From assembly GCF_000737765.1 (NCBI RefSeq), contig NZ_JPRI01000004.1:248001-312000 (forward strand): a stretch of DNA of 64,000 nucleotides. The letters are read 5' to 3'. Shown one piece after another: positions 7,977-15,208 of the stretch (the stretch's first letter is position 1; every line of letters begins with the position of its first letter). The notes beneath the pieces were generated by a model. The model was not told the DNA's origin. It saw only the letters and a list, made by a program, of their open reading frames with translations, and made no database searches. A program made the position numbers and the translations under genes. This DNA comes from Chryseobacterium vrystaatense (lineage in GTDB: Bacteria > Bacteroidota > Bacteroidia > Flavobacteriales > Weeksellaceae).

Positions 7977-8450
7977 ATGAAAACAAAACTAATTCCTGCC
8001 ATTATCGGTGTACTCATCTTAGGCGGCTGGGCTCCACAAAGAAATGAAATCAAAAAACTGGACTGGCTTCTCGGAACATGGGAAACCAAAACACCAAAAG
8101 GAAGCCTCTACGAGACCTGGTCCCGAAAAAGCGATAGCGAGTTTCAGGCAAAAAGCTATTACCTGAATAAAAAAGATACCATTATGTTTGAATTTGTACA
8201 GTTGGTGGAAAAGGACAGCAAATTGCATTATATTGTTTCTGTAAAAGGACAGCATGATGAACAGCCTGTTGATTTTGTATCAACCCCAAAATCCAATTCC
8301 TCTTCGCTAGTATTTGAAAATAAGGAAAATGACTTCCCTCAAACGATCACTTACAAAAAGATCCGCAAAGATTCTTTATTCGCTGAGATCTCCGGTATGA
8401 TGAACGGAAAAATGGCCAGACAGGCATTTCCCATGAAAAAGATAAAGTAG
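7977..8450 (+). CDS. DUF6265-family secreted protein
   Basis: A 157-residue protein with an N-terminal hydrophobic signal (MKTKLIPAIIGVLILGGWA) and the DUF6265 body: KKLDWLLGTWETKTPKGSL (residues about 22-40), YETWSRKSDSEFQAKSYY, and FENKENDFPQTITYKKI (about 107-123), ending in a strand-rich region. The predicted fold is a lipocalin-like barrel, and biochemical function in the family is not established. The cleavage site is unclear, so it may be periplasmic or anchored. It follows the AraC regulator gene in the same orientation. Confidence 0.75.
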   Translation: MKTKLIPAIIGVLILGGWAPQRNEIKKLDWLLGTWETKTPKGSLYETWSRKSDSEFQAKSYYLNKKDTIMFEFVQLVEKDSKLHYIVSVKGQHDEQPVDFVSTPKSNSSSLVFENKENDFPQTITYKKIRKDSLFAEISGMMNGKMARQAFPMKKIK

Positions 8451-8546
8451 TTGGAATCTTATGGATTACTCTGAGAAGTTAAAATTTCAGGTAAAGGATT
8501 TATAATCTTTCCTTTCCATTAAAACAAATTTCAGAATACAATGAGT

Positions 8547-9416
8547 TTACGGCTTGATGACCATCCACAGGTCCGTTAAATTGGGAATGTGAGTCGTAAT
8601 CAAGGATACTTGTCTTTCCGGGTGGTCTTTTGCTTCCATACAACCCCACTCGCCCTTTGTTCGGTATGGGATCACTTCTGCCCAAAGGGCTTTGGAGGGA
8701 TCAATAGCCAGTAAAGCGGCTACCGTATCGTGGAGCGCTTTTTCTTTGAGTTCCACGGCATCCAGGAACAGGCTGAGCCCCTTGTTATGGCTGCGAAACG
8801 GAATAAGCAGTTCAGCATCTGCTTTGGTAAAGACAGCGCCATGGCATACATTTTTACTGATCATGCGTCTTTCGTCCATCGGGATGGAGAACAGCGCTTC
8901 GGCAGCAAGCGGATTACCGTTCAGATTAAAGGTCGCGCAAGTACGTTTTCCGTCAAATTTCTCTAGGCGGTGTTCCTTCGGGATGATATTGTCTCCTGCG
9001 AAACCTCCCTGACAAAACCAGCGGTCAAAGAAAATTCCGGTTTCAAATAAAGAATGTGGATTCGTCAGTGCCGCTCCGGTTAGCAAAGTGCAGTCGGGAA
9101 ATTGAAGAAGTGTTTCCGCCATGATGGTGGCCGCAGTATCGTCTGCTTCTGAATGCTCAAAATTTCCGACCCAATCCCGGTAAAAACCGGAAACACGGCT
9201 GGCTGTAGATTTGGGTGTTCCGGCTCCGATCCGGACATCTTCTCTATCCAGCATTCGTAGAATATGGCGTACAAAACCAATCTGGTCTGTTCCTCCAGGA
9301 TGCACAGAGACACTTACCAGGTTAACCTTGGGATGTGTTGCTAAAATACTGAGGGTCATGGAATCGTCGGGATCAGCAGTTTCCATATCGAAATGGAAAG
9401 GCAATTTAGGCTGCAT
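8547..9416 (-). CDS. Inosine-uridine-type nucleoside hydrolase family protein
   Basis: A 289-residue enzyme of the IunH fold, which hydrolyses ribonucleosides to ribose and base for salvage. The N-terminal calcium/ribose site is FHFDMETADPDDSMTL (about residues 6-21), with the DPDD cluster in place of the classical DxDxxxDD. LLTGAALTNP (about 102-111) matches the family's 'GPLTN' strand, and HDTVAALLAIDP (about 234-245) supplies the C-terminal HD metal ligands. I placed the start at 9416. The longer open frame begins with TTG inside a TATCTTTG promoter box. Base specificity cannot be predicted. Confidence 0.85.
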   Translation of the reverse strand: MQPKLPFHFDMETADPDDSMTLSILATHPKVNLVSVSVHPGGTDQIGFVRHILRMLDREDVRIGAGTPKSTASRVSGFYRDWVGNFEHSEADDTAATIMAETLLQFPDCTLLTGAALTNPHSLFETGIFFDRWFCQGGFAGDNIIPKEHRLEKFDGKRTCATFNLNGNPLAAEALFSIPMDERRMISKNVCHGAVFTKADAELLIPFRSHNKGLSLFLDAVELKEKALHDTVAALLAIDPSKALWAEVIPYRTKGEWGCMEAKDHPERQVSLITTHIPNLTDLWMVIKP

Positions 9417-9452
9417 GTAGTAATTTTTTGTCTGGTTTATTAGTTTCAGCTG

Positions 9453-9460
9453 CAAAGATA
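9453..9460 (-). promoter_or_regulatory. -7 box TATCTTTG of the nucleoside hydrolase gene
   Basis: The minus strand reads TATCTTTG, a perfect TANNTTTG box, 36 bases before the ATG at 9416. It overlaps the TTG that would start the longer frame, which rules that start out. Confidence 0.6.
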
Positions 9461-9561
9461 AAGAAAATAAAAATTATGCTTTATCGGCAACCTTACTGAA
9501 GGTTATATTTAAAGCTAAAAAAGGATACTATTAAACGTAAATTTTATAAAAAATAAAGATA

Positions 9562-9590
9562 AGTTTCGGCTGCCTTTGGCAGCCGAAACT
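9562..9590. terminator. Perfect 13-base palindrome, probable terminator
   Basis: AGTTTCGGCTGCC-TTT-GGCAGCCGAAACT forms a perfect 13-base-pair hairpin. On the minus strand it is followed by TATCTTTATTTTTTATAAAA, so it could end transcription from the SymE-like gene 216 bases upstream. The rest of 9417-9805 is AT-rich, with a degenerate stretch of 'cccacagatctcccagatcaggcagatt' style around 9710-9745, and no gene is seen there. Confidence 0.5.
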
Positions 9591-9805
9591 CTATCCATCA
9601 AGCTTCATCAGGCAAGTTCACGTGCCCTCTCTTTGCCTCCCTAAAACTCAGCACTATCCACTTTAAAACTTTGCGTTTTATAAAAAAGCACAAATCAATC
9701 AAATAATCTCCCACAGATCTCCCAGATCAGGCAGATTAAAAATAACCAAAACCTACCCAATCTGTTCCATCCGCGGGAGTAAAAAAGAACACTCCCTCCC
9801 CGGTT

Positions 9806-10048
9806 TTAAGCTAACGAATCACCATCCACCTCCATTTTCCTTAAAATAATCTGATTCTTGCTTACCATCACGGCTACTTTATCTCCCACTTCGAACCCAC
9901 ATTCCTGCACCCATTTCCCTGCAATTTTAATTTCAGGAAATAAGGCATGCCGATAGTAAGATCTTAGAAAAGATTTGCGGGAAACCGTAAGGTTCCGGTT
10001 TTGGAACAGTTTATATTTGTCCCTGAGGCTGATCTTCTTTCTCATCAT
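9806..10048 (-). CDS. SymE-like type I toxin-family protein (AbrB fold)
   Basis: An 80-residue protein whose C-terminal half, FPEIKIAGKWVQECGFEVGD (residues about 37-56), followed by KVAVMVSKNQIIL, matches the SymE domain, a swapped-hairpin AbrB-like fold. E. coli SymE is an SOS-induced protein that condenses the nucleoid and is held down by an antisense RNA. No antisense gene could be identified here. The basic N-terminal extension (MRKKISLRDKYKLFQ) could bind nucleic acid. It is divergent from an XRE regulator across a 172-base gap with repeated motifs, so the two probably share control. Two ATGs start the frame. Confidence 0.75.
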   Translation of the reverse strand: MMRKKISLRDKYKLFQNRNLTVSRKSFLRSYYRHALFPEIKIAGKWVQECGFEVGDKVAVMVSKNQIILRKMEVDGDSLA

Positions 10049-10066
10049 TTATTGTTTTATATTGCA

Positions 10067-10158
10067 AACAAAGAGATATGATAAAGAATAATTCAGTTTC
10101 TAAAAGAATAGTTTATCTGAAATATGGGATATTTTATCTTGAACAAAGGGATATTATA
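10067..10158. repeat. Two 17-base direct repeats in the SymE-XRE intergenic region
   Basis: AACAAAGAGATATGATA (10067-10083) and AACAAAGGGATATTATA (10142-10158) differ at two positions and lie 75 bases apart. A third related core, GGGATATT, occurs near 10127. They are candidate operators for the divergent XRE regulator. Confidence 0.45.
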
Positions 10159-10207
10159 GAATTTTATTTATTTTGAACAGGAGCTTTATTTTTATATCTT
10201 AAAACTT

Positions 10208-10215
10208 TATATTTG
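10208..10215 (+). promoter_or_regulatory. -7 box TATATTTG of the XRE regulator
   Basis: Perfect TANNTTTG match ending 5 bases before the first ATG (10221). The message would be almost leaderless, or start at the second ATG (10236). Confidence 0.55.
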
Positions 10216-10220
10216 TTATT

Positions 10221-10640
10221 ATGATTGACACAGATATGCAGAATAAAAAAATACATCATGGCCGCAACATCAAACGTTTTCGTGAAATGATGGGCATCAA
10301 ACAGGAAGCTATGGCTTTTGAATTGGGTGAAGACTGGAACCAGAAAAAAGTTTCTCTTCTTGAGCAGAAAGAATCAGTAGAATCCGATATTGTAAAGCAA
10401 GTTGCTAAAATTCTGAAAATTCCTGTAGAAGCCATTGAAAGTTTTGACGAAGAACAAGCGGTGAATGTTATTGCTAATACAATCAATAATAATGACCATG
10501 CGACGATGACAAATCCTGCAGTTTTCAATTACCAACCAAGTTTCAATCCTATTGATAAAATGGTGGAACTTTATGAGCGTATGCTTGAGCAGCAGAGGGA
10601 GATGATTGAGAAGTTGGAAACGTTGATTGATAAGAAATAA
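10221..10640 (+). CDS. XRE-family helix-turn-helix regulator with C-terminal coiled coil
   Basis: A 139-residue protein. Residues about 14-75 form a lambda-repressor-like HTH: GRNIKRFREMMGIKQEAMAF, then NQKKVSLLEQKESVESDIVKQ, closing with AKILKIPVEAIESF. The tail (about 110-139, PIDKMVELYERMLEQQREMI and a KLETL end) is a heptad-rich helix suited to oligomerisation. It is divergent from the SymE-like gene and probably controls it through the intergenic repeats; this is inference. An internal ATG (MQNKKIHHG, 10236) is an alternative start because the -7 box is so close. Confidence 0.85.
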   Translation: MIDTDMQNKKIHHGRNIKRFREMMGIKQEAMAFELGEDWNQKKVSLLEQKESVESDIVKQVAKILKIPVEAIESFDEEQAVNVIANTINNNDHATMTNPAVFNYQPSFNPIDKMVELYERMLEQQREMIEKLETLIDKK

Positions 10641-10654
10641 AGTTTTTAAATAAA

Positions 10655-10737
10655 ATGGCAGACGTTCACAGCAAGGAAATCAGAAGCTACAATATGAGCA
10701 AGAATTTGAAGCAATCATAAAGGCTGTAAATTCTTAA
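10655..10737 (+). pseudogene. vsr: 5' stump of a vsr mismatch endonuclease gene
   Basis: A clean start at 10655 reads MADVHSKEIRSYNMSKN and stops after 21 codons. E. coli Vsr begins MADVHDKATRSKNM, and the 'ADVH..RS.NM' block is the hallmark of Vsr N-termini. The catalytic part is gone. A second frame just downstream reads EFEAIIKAVNS and stops at 10737, which could be the surviving C-terminus joined by an internal deletion. Intact Vsr nicks T:G mismatches produced by 5-methylcytosine deamination and normally accompanies a cytosine methyltransferase. None is seen here. Confidence 0.65.
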
Positions 10738-10835
10738 AGTAAAGATGGCGGAAAGTAGTTCTGCAAATAAAGAATGTATAAATTTTCACTGTAAAACACA
10801 TTATCTGGAGAGCTACATTATACAAAGAAAAAAAA

Positions 10836-11552
10836 ATGAGTTTAAAAGCACAGTTCCAAAAATGGCTTATTGAAAATAAACTGCAATTAACGAAACCTGA
10901 CAAATATTCCAACACAATAACTACTATTTCAAATCATTTCAAAAAATCATTCAATAAAGCCATTGATTTATATGAAATAAGAAATTTGAAAGATTTACTT
11001 TTATTAAAAGATGAATATTTCAGTAATGACGAGTTTTTTCAAAAAAATAAAAGAGGAAACAGAATGTATAGTCGTTCCTGGGATCTTTATATAGAATTTT
11101 TTGTAACTAATGAGGAAAAACTTGATGATACCTTAGATCAAATTAATCAAATAAAGAATGACAATACTTTAAGCAATCTTGAGAAAGAATCAATTATTTT
11201 AAGTCGCATTGGACAAGGAAAATTTAGAGAAGAATTAATTGAACTTTGGAAAGGTTGCGCAATATCAAAATTTGACGATTCAAAATTTTTAATTGCTTCA
11301 CATATTAAACCTTGGAAAAAATCTACAAATCAGGAAAAAATTGATAAATACAACGGCTTATTACTTTTACCGACCTATGATAAATTGTTTGATTTAGGAT
11401 TTATCTCATTCGATGATAGTGGAAAAATAATTATTTCAAAATTGTTAAATAATTTTGATAAACTTAATATTGATAATGATATTATCATTGATATTACAAA
11501 CAACAATAAAAAATACCTAAAATATCATAGGGAGAAGAGGTTAAAGCAATAA
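10836..11552 (+). CDS. HNH endonuclease (HNH_2 type), restriction-like
   Basis: A 238-residue AT-rich gene. The C-terminal half has the HNH_2 nuclease: GQGKFREELIELWKGCAISK (about residues 127-146), FLIASHIKPWKKS with the catalytic His, KYNGLLLLPTYDKLFDLGFI (about 178-197) with the Asn and Asp, and a short strand after it. The N-terminal 110 residues are helical and may give target recognition or dimerisation. Such proteins include Type II-like and methyl-dependent restriction enzymes. The vsr stump just upstream suggests the remains of a DNA-modification island. No partner methyltransferase is visible, so the cleavage target is unknown. Confidence 0.8.
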   Translation: MSLKAQFQKWLIENKLQLTKPDKYSNTITTISNHFKKSFNKAIDLYEIRNLKDLLLLKDEYFSNDEFFQKNKRGNRMYSRSWDLYIEFFVTNEEKLDDTLDQINQIKNDNTLSNLEKESIILSRIGQGKFREELIELWKGCAISKFDDSKFLIASHIKPWKKSTNQEKIDKYNGLLLLPTYDKLFDLGFISFDDSGKIIISKLLNNFDKLNIDNDIIIDITNNNKKYLKYHREKRLKQ

Positions 11553-11631
11553 CTAATTATATTAGTTATTCAATGATTTACTTTTTTTTCACATACTTCA
11601 TCCTCAAAACCAACTTTTCCTCAAAAAAAAC

Positions 11632-11662
11632 TTGCGTAGCCAAATAACTTCATTTAAATTTG
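11632..11662 (+). promoter_or_regulatory. ArsR-SRPBCC operon promoter (TTG-N20-TAAATTTG)
   Basis: TTG at 11632-11634, a 20-base spacer and TAAATTTG at 11655-11662 give a full consensus Bacteroidota promoter, with the ATG at 11681. Confidence 0.7.
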
Positions 11663-11678
11663 TAGTCAAATAACTACA
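11636..11678 (+). repeat. Direct-repeat operator pair around the ArsR promoter
   Basis: GTAGCCAAATAACTTC (11636-11651) and GTAGTCAAATAACTAC (11662-11677) are direct repeats with two mismatches, 26 bases apart, one on each side of the -7 box. The second is also an inverted repeat, TGTAGT-N6-ACTACA (11661-11678). The arrangement fits autorepression by the ArsR protein. Confidence 0.5.
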
Positions 11679-11680
11679 CA

Positions 11681-11998
11681 ATGAATTTAAGAAGAGATGT
11701 ATTCCAGGCAATCGCAGACCCTACCAGAAGATCGATCCTGATGCTGGTGGCCGCACAATCCATGACGGCCGGAGCCATTGCTTCCAATTTCGATACCGCC
11801 AGACCTACCGTTTCCAAGCATCTTCAGATCCTTACAGAGTGTGAACTCCTAACCTCTGAACAAAACGGCCGTGAAATTACCTATCACCTAAATCCCAATA
11901 AAATGAAAGAAATAGCCGATTTTATAGAACCCTTCCGCCAAATGTGGGACGACAGATTTAATAAGCTGGAAAGTGTGATGAAAGCCTACAAGGCGTAA
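11681..11998 (+). CDS. ArsR/SmtB-family repressor
   Basis: A 105-residue winged-helix protein with the classic opening [17 protein letters not shown] (about residues 8-24), the recognition helix in [18 protein letters not shown] (about 44-61) and the wing [14 protein letters not shown]. It ends in a dimerisation helix ([17 protein letters not shown]). There are no metal-binding cysteines. ArsR proteins of this type are repeatedly paired with an AHSA1/SRPBCC gene, as here. It leads the operon 11681-13688 and has near-perfect direct repeats around its promoter, so autoregulation is likely. Confidence 0.92.
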   Translation: MNLRRDVFQAIADPTRRSILMLVAAQSMTAGAIASNFDTARPTVSKHLQILTECELLTSEQNGREITYHLNPNKMKEIADFIEPFRQMWDDRFNKLESVMKAYKA

Positions 11999-12010
11999 GG
12001 AATGAAGAAT

Positions 12011-12052
12011 GAATAGTGAATAGTGAATAGTGAATAGTGAATAGTGAATAGT
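12011..12052 (+). repeat. Six tandem copies of GAATAGT
   Basis: A perfect 7-base tandem repeat (6 copies, 42 bases) sits between the ArsR and SRPBCC genes. Copy number is likely to vary between strains by slipped-strand mispairing. It is outside coding sequence, so it would alter spacing in the message rather than reading frame. Confidence 0.9.
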
Positions 12053-12120
12053 GAAAAATGATGAATTAAAATTATATCTAATACTATACTCTCAAATTAC
12101 CAAATCCAACACAAAAAAAT

Positions 12121-12579
12121 ATGGAACTTAAAACAAAAATCCACGCTGAGGACGGCAAGCAGGAGATATTCATCACCAGAGAATTTGAACTTCCTGTAGA
12201 ACTTCTTTTTAAAGCGTATACAGAACCCGAATTGGTAGAACAATGGATGAGCACCAAAGTCCTGAAACTGGAAAACCAACCGCATGGCGGGTATCAGTTT
12301 GAGACCTCCAATCCGCAGGGCGATGTAGTTTTCAGAGCCAACGGAACAATTCATGAATTTGTTCCCGAACAGAAAATTACACGTACTTTCCAAATGGAAA
12401 ATACACCTTTCCCGGTTCAGATCGATTTTCTGGAATTTGAAAAACTAACAGATATCACAAGCAAAATCACAATCCACACCGTTTACAAATCAGTGGATTT
12501 CAGAGATCAGATGCTGAAATTACCTTTTGCACAGGGACTTAATATGGCGCATAATAGATTGGAGAAGGTTTTTGATTAG
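12121..12579 (+). CDS. SRPBCC (AHSA1-like) domain protein
   Basis: A 152-residue START/Bet v1-like fold protein. The signature is EIFITREFELPVELLFKAYT (residues about 15-34), then PELVEQWM, GGYQFETSNPQGDVVFRANG (about 59-78) and a long C-terminal helix. The fold makes a deep hydrophobic pocket for a lipid-like ligand or an unknown small molecule. Downstream of an ArsR repressor it is part of a widely conserved pair of unknown physiology. It probably belongs to the 11681-13688 operon, although a 122-base gap with the GAATAGT repeats separates it from the regulator. Confidence 0.88.
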   Translation: MELKTKIHAEDGKQEIFITREFELPVELLFKAYTEPELVEQWMSTKVLKLENQPHGGYQFETSNPQGDVVFRANGTIHEFVPEQKITRTFQMENTPFPVQIDFLEFEKLTDITSKITIHTVYKSVDFRDQMLKLPFAQGLNMAHNRLEKVFD

Positions 12580-12690
12580 ATTTCAGACACCAGACACCAG
12601 ACATCAGATTTCAGATACTGGAAGTTAGCAGTTGAAATTCCCTCCCTCTCTAATACTCTAGTACTCTCCCACCCTCAAACACAAAAAACT

Positions 12691-13269
12691 ATGAATCCAA
12701 AAGTTGATTTTTTCTTTGATGAAGCCAATCAATGGCAGAAAGAATTTGAAAAGCTAAGAACCATCCTTCTTGAAACAGGACTGGAAGAGGAACTGAAATG
12801 GGGCTGTCCATGCTACACCTACCACGGCAGAAATGTCGTTTTGATCCATGGATTTAAGGAATATTGTGCTCTCCTCTTTTTCAAAGGCGCTCTATTAAAA
12901 GATACCCGGAATATCCTTATCCAGCAGAGCGAAAATGTACAGGCAGCACGGCAGATCCGTTTTACAGCTCTTAAAGAAATTACTGATCTCGAAAAAGTAA
13001 TTCCAACCTACATGTATGAAGCCGTAGAAGTAGAAAAATCAGGAATAAAAGTTCCTATGAAGAAGACTAAGGAATTCGAAATGACAGACGAATTCCAGAA
13101 GAAACTGGATGAAAGCCCGGCATTGAAAGAAGCTTTTGAATCACTCACTCCCGGAAGACAAAGAGCCTACCTGCTCCATTTTTCCTCCGCAAAACAATCC
13201 AAAACAAGAGAAACAAGAATTGAAAAATACATTCCTCAAATCCTTACAGGAAAAGGTCTGAACGATTAA
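12691..13269 (+). CDS. DUF1801/YdeI-OmdA-like protein
   Basis: A 192-residue protein in two parts. Residues about 10-115 carry a DUF1801-type fold (EELKWGCPCYTYHGRNVVLI, GFKEYCALLFFKGALL). The C-terminal part (about 135-192: SPALKEAFESLTPGRQRAYL, then KSKTRETRIEKYIP) matches the bacteriocin-protection YdeI/OmdA helical domain. It is cytosolic with no signal. The precise role is unknown, though homologues have been linked to peptide-antibiotic tolerance. It follows the SRPBCC gene and precedes DoxX by 17 bases. Confidence 0.85.
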   Translation: MNPKVDFFFDEANQWQKEFEKLRTILLETGLEEELKWGCPCYTYHGRNVVLIHGFKEYCALLFFKGALLKDTRNILIQQSENVQAARQIRFTALKEITDLEKVIPTYMYEAVEVEKSGIKVPMKKTKEFEMTDEFQKKLDESPALKEAFESLTPGRQRAYLLHFSSAKQSKTRETRIEKYIPQILTGKGLND

Positions 13270-13286
13270 CTTAAAAAAACAAACTC

Positions 13287-13688
13287 ATGGAAACACCAAA
13301 CAAATCACAAAAAAGAAACAGAATCATCTATTGGATTTTCACGATCTGGATGGCATTGGGAATGGTCTCTACCGCCATTGTTCAGCTCATGAAGAATAAA
13401 GATGAACTCGCCAATTTTACCAATCTGGGCTACCCTGCCTACCTGATGACCATCATCGGGCTATGGAAACTCCTCGGAGTGATCGCTGTATTGATTCCTA
13501 AACGCCCACTGCTGAAAGAATGGGCCTATGCCGGATTTTTCTTCGTGATGTCCGGAGCATTCATCTCGCATCTCATTATTGGTGATCCATTGGGACGAAC
13601 TTTTCCGGCCTTATTGCTCTTGCTTTTAGTCATTATTTCATGGTATTTCAGACCTGCGGACAGAAAGATCTCCACAACTGATTATTAA
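13287..13688 (+). CDS. DoxX-like inner-membrane protein
   Basis: A 133-residue protein with four transmembrane segments: IIYWIFTIWMALGMVSTAIV (about 13-32), YLMTIIGLWKLLGVIAVLI, WAYAGFFFVMSGAFISHLII and LLLLLLVIISWYF. The GLWKLLGV and AYAGFFFVMSGA patterns are typical of the DoxX-like/DUF417-type group, which includes redox-linked membrane subunits of uncertain role. It is 17 bases after the YdeI-like gene and is the last gene of the ArsR-led operon. Confidence 0.87.
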   Translation: METPNKSQKRNRIIYWIFTIWMALGMVSTAIVQLMKNKDELANFTNLGYPAYLMTIIGLWKLLGVIAVLIPKRPLLKEWAYAGFFFVMSGAFISHLIIGDPLGRTFPALLLLLLVIISWYFRPADRKISTTDY

Positions 13689-13947
13689 TTTTTAATCCCG
13701 GGATTCTTTATACTTCTGAAAAAGGCAACCACTGAATTTTAAAAAAAACATTTTATTTTTCTCCTCAGTGAACTTATTATCTGCTCTTATTTTTAACTTA
13801 CTTAATTGAACTAAAGTGTTTTTAAATAAAATCGAAGATAAAATCTTTACGCCCTAAAGCAGTCTTTGTATCATAAATTACGTCTTCGGGATTAGCCACC
13901 ATACAACAGCATTCCAGAAACAAAGCACTACTAAAACAAAATTTAAT

Positions 13948-14505
13948 ATGAAAAAGAAAGCATTAACTCCAGAACAAAGCGAAACTCTTTTAAAAGTACT
14001 GAAAGCCCGTTTTGAGAAAAATATAAACCGCCATAAAGGCCTGAACTGGGAAAAGATCCAGTCCAAACTGGAAGCAGCTCCGGAAAAATTGTGGTCGCTG
14101 AACGAAATGGAAGAAACCGAAGGCGAACCCGATGTGGTAAACTACGACAAAAAAACAGACGAATACATCTTCTTCGACTGTTCTCCCGAAAGTCCGAAAC
14201 GCAGAAGCCTCTGCTATGATTACCCAGCCTGGGAATCCAGAAAAGCCAACAAGCCTGAAAGCAATGCCATCGATAAAGCCTCTGAAATGGGCATCGAATT
14301 GTTAACAGAAGAACAATACCGCCAGCTTCAGGAATTGGGAAAATTTGATCTTAAAACGTCAAGCTGGGTAAAGACACCTGCCGACATCCGCGAATTGGGA
14401 GGTGCTATCTTCTGTGACCGACGGTATAATACCGTTTTTATGTATCACAATGGAGCAGATTCTTATTATGCTGCACGGGGATTTAGAGGAGTATTAAAAA
14501 TATAA
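13948..14505 (+). CDS. DUF4256-family protein
   Basis: A 185-residue cytosolic protein matching the DUF4256 pattern: LLKVLKARFEKNINRHKGLN (about 13-32), then WEKIQSKL, EGEPDVVNYDKKTDEYIFFD (about 58-77), FDCSPESPKRRSLCYD and a C-terminal GGAIFCDRRYNTVFMYHNGA (about 151-170). The function of the family is unknown. The conserved Cys, Asp and His residues hint at an enzyme, but no mechanism is established. It is monocistronic, with a 260-base gap upstream. Confidence 0.82.
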   Translation: MKKKALTPEQSETLLKVLKARFEKNINRHKGLNWEKIQSKLEAAPEKLWSLNEMEETEGEPDVVNYDKKTDEYIFFDCSPESPKRRSLCYDYPAWESRKANKPESNAIDKASEMGIELLTEEQYRQLQELGKFDLKTSSWVKTPADIRELGGAIFCDRRYNTVFMYHNGADSYYAARGFRGVLKI

Positions 14506-14596
14506 ACCGGAGAAATTGACTCTTAAACGGTAAAAAACAAAAAAATAGAACGATGGGAGCAACAATTGAAGCATTCCTGACGAGTTAACAAAAATT

Positions 14597-14632
14597 CCCC
14601 CTAAAAATGTCTAACTTTTTGGGGGCAGTCCA
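14597..14632. mobile_element. Solitary IS3-family-like terminus
   Basis: TGTCTAACTTTTTGGGGGCAGTCCA (14608-14632) is close, as a reverse complement, to the IS150-group inverted repeat that starts TGnACTGCcCCCAAAAAGTTAGACA. No transposase gene or opposite end is nearby, so it looks like an abandoned end. CCCCC at 14597 lets the segment form a hairpin with GGGGG at 14621, so an unusual terminator for the DUF4256 gene is the alternative. The remaining bases of the 14506-14783 gap show nothing else beyond the terminator at 14754. Confidence 0.4.
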
Positions 14633-14753
14633 AAACTGTTTTTTTTTATTGTTTTTGTTAGATCTATATCCTTTGTGGAATTAATAGACCCGCTTTTCCT
14701 CAACTATAATTTGATTATAGTATTGACAGTATTGAAGAACTGGAGAAAAAAAC

Positions 14754-14776
14754 ATCCCGGATCATTAATCCGGGAT
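14754..14776 (-). terminator. Terminator of the minus-strand membrane protein
   Basis: ATCCCGGAT-CATTA-ATCCGGGAT forms a 9-base stem followed on the minus strand by GTTTTTTTCTCC. It lies just past the stop of 14784-15194. Confidence 0.75.
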
Positions 14777-14783
14777 TATAATT

Positions 14784-15194
14784 TTATTCACTATTTTTTT
14801 TGAAATTTTTCACAATCAAAATTATTGAACTTATAATAAAAATAGACATTGGTAGTATAAAAGATAATGGTAAATCTTGATGATAATTATACGGATTAGT
14901 AATTCCTGTAAATACAAATGTAGATAGCAGTAATGCTATAAAACATAGAACTATGAAATATTTATCTCTATAAATTTTATAAATCCAAAAAACTATTATA
15001 TTACCTATAATAAGAATAGGAATAATGAGTGCCTCCCACGGAATGTCATTCGAATTTCCTGAATAAAATAATTCTTGTGTAAAGACAAATAAATAAATCA
15101 ATAAAGCAATGAACACAGGAAATCCTTTTTGATCTATTCCACATATAAGTAAAAAAGAAATAATTGAAATAATTTTAAGAATTTTTATTACCAT
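14784..15194 (-). CDS. Hypothetical four-helix membrane protein
   Basis: A 136-residue hydrophobic protein with about four transmembrane stretches (IISIISFLLICGI, VFIALLIYLFVFTQELF, ALIIPILIIGNIIVFWIY, FIVLCFIALLLSTFVFTG, then a final SFILPMSIFIISSIILIV). The tail is a short basic end. I recognise no family. It sits 14 bases after the frameshifted small lipoprotein-like gene in the same direction, so it may be a transport or immunity partner for that peptide. That link is inference. Confidence 0.55.
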   Translation of the reverse strand: MVIKILKIISIISFLLICGIDQKGFPVFIALLIYLFVFTQELFYSGNSNDIPWEALIIPILIIGNIIVFWIYKIYRDKYFIVLCFIALLLSTFVFTGITNPYNYHQDLPLSFILPMSIFIISSIILIVKNFKKNSE

Positions 15195-15208
15195 TACTTT
15201 TAATTTTG

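Noticed and set aside
9417-9455. Longer start of the nucleoside hydrolase
   Set aside because: The first codon is TTG and overlaps the TATCTTTG promoter box, so it cannot be translated from that promoter.
10745-10835. Short frame MAESSSANKECINFHCK before the HNH gene
   Set aside because: It is in a different frame from the HNH gene, shows no recognisable similarity and no supporting promoter or partner.
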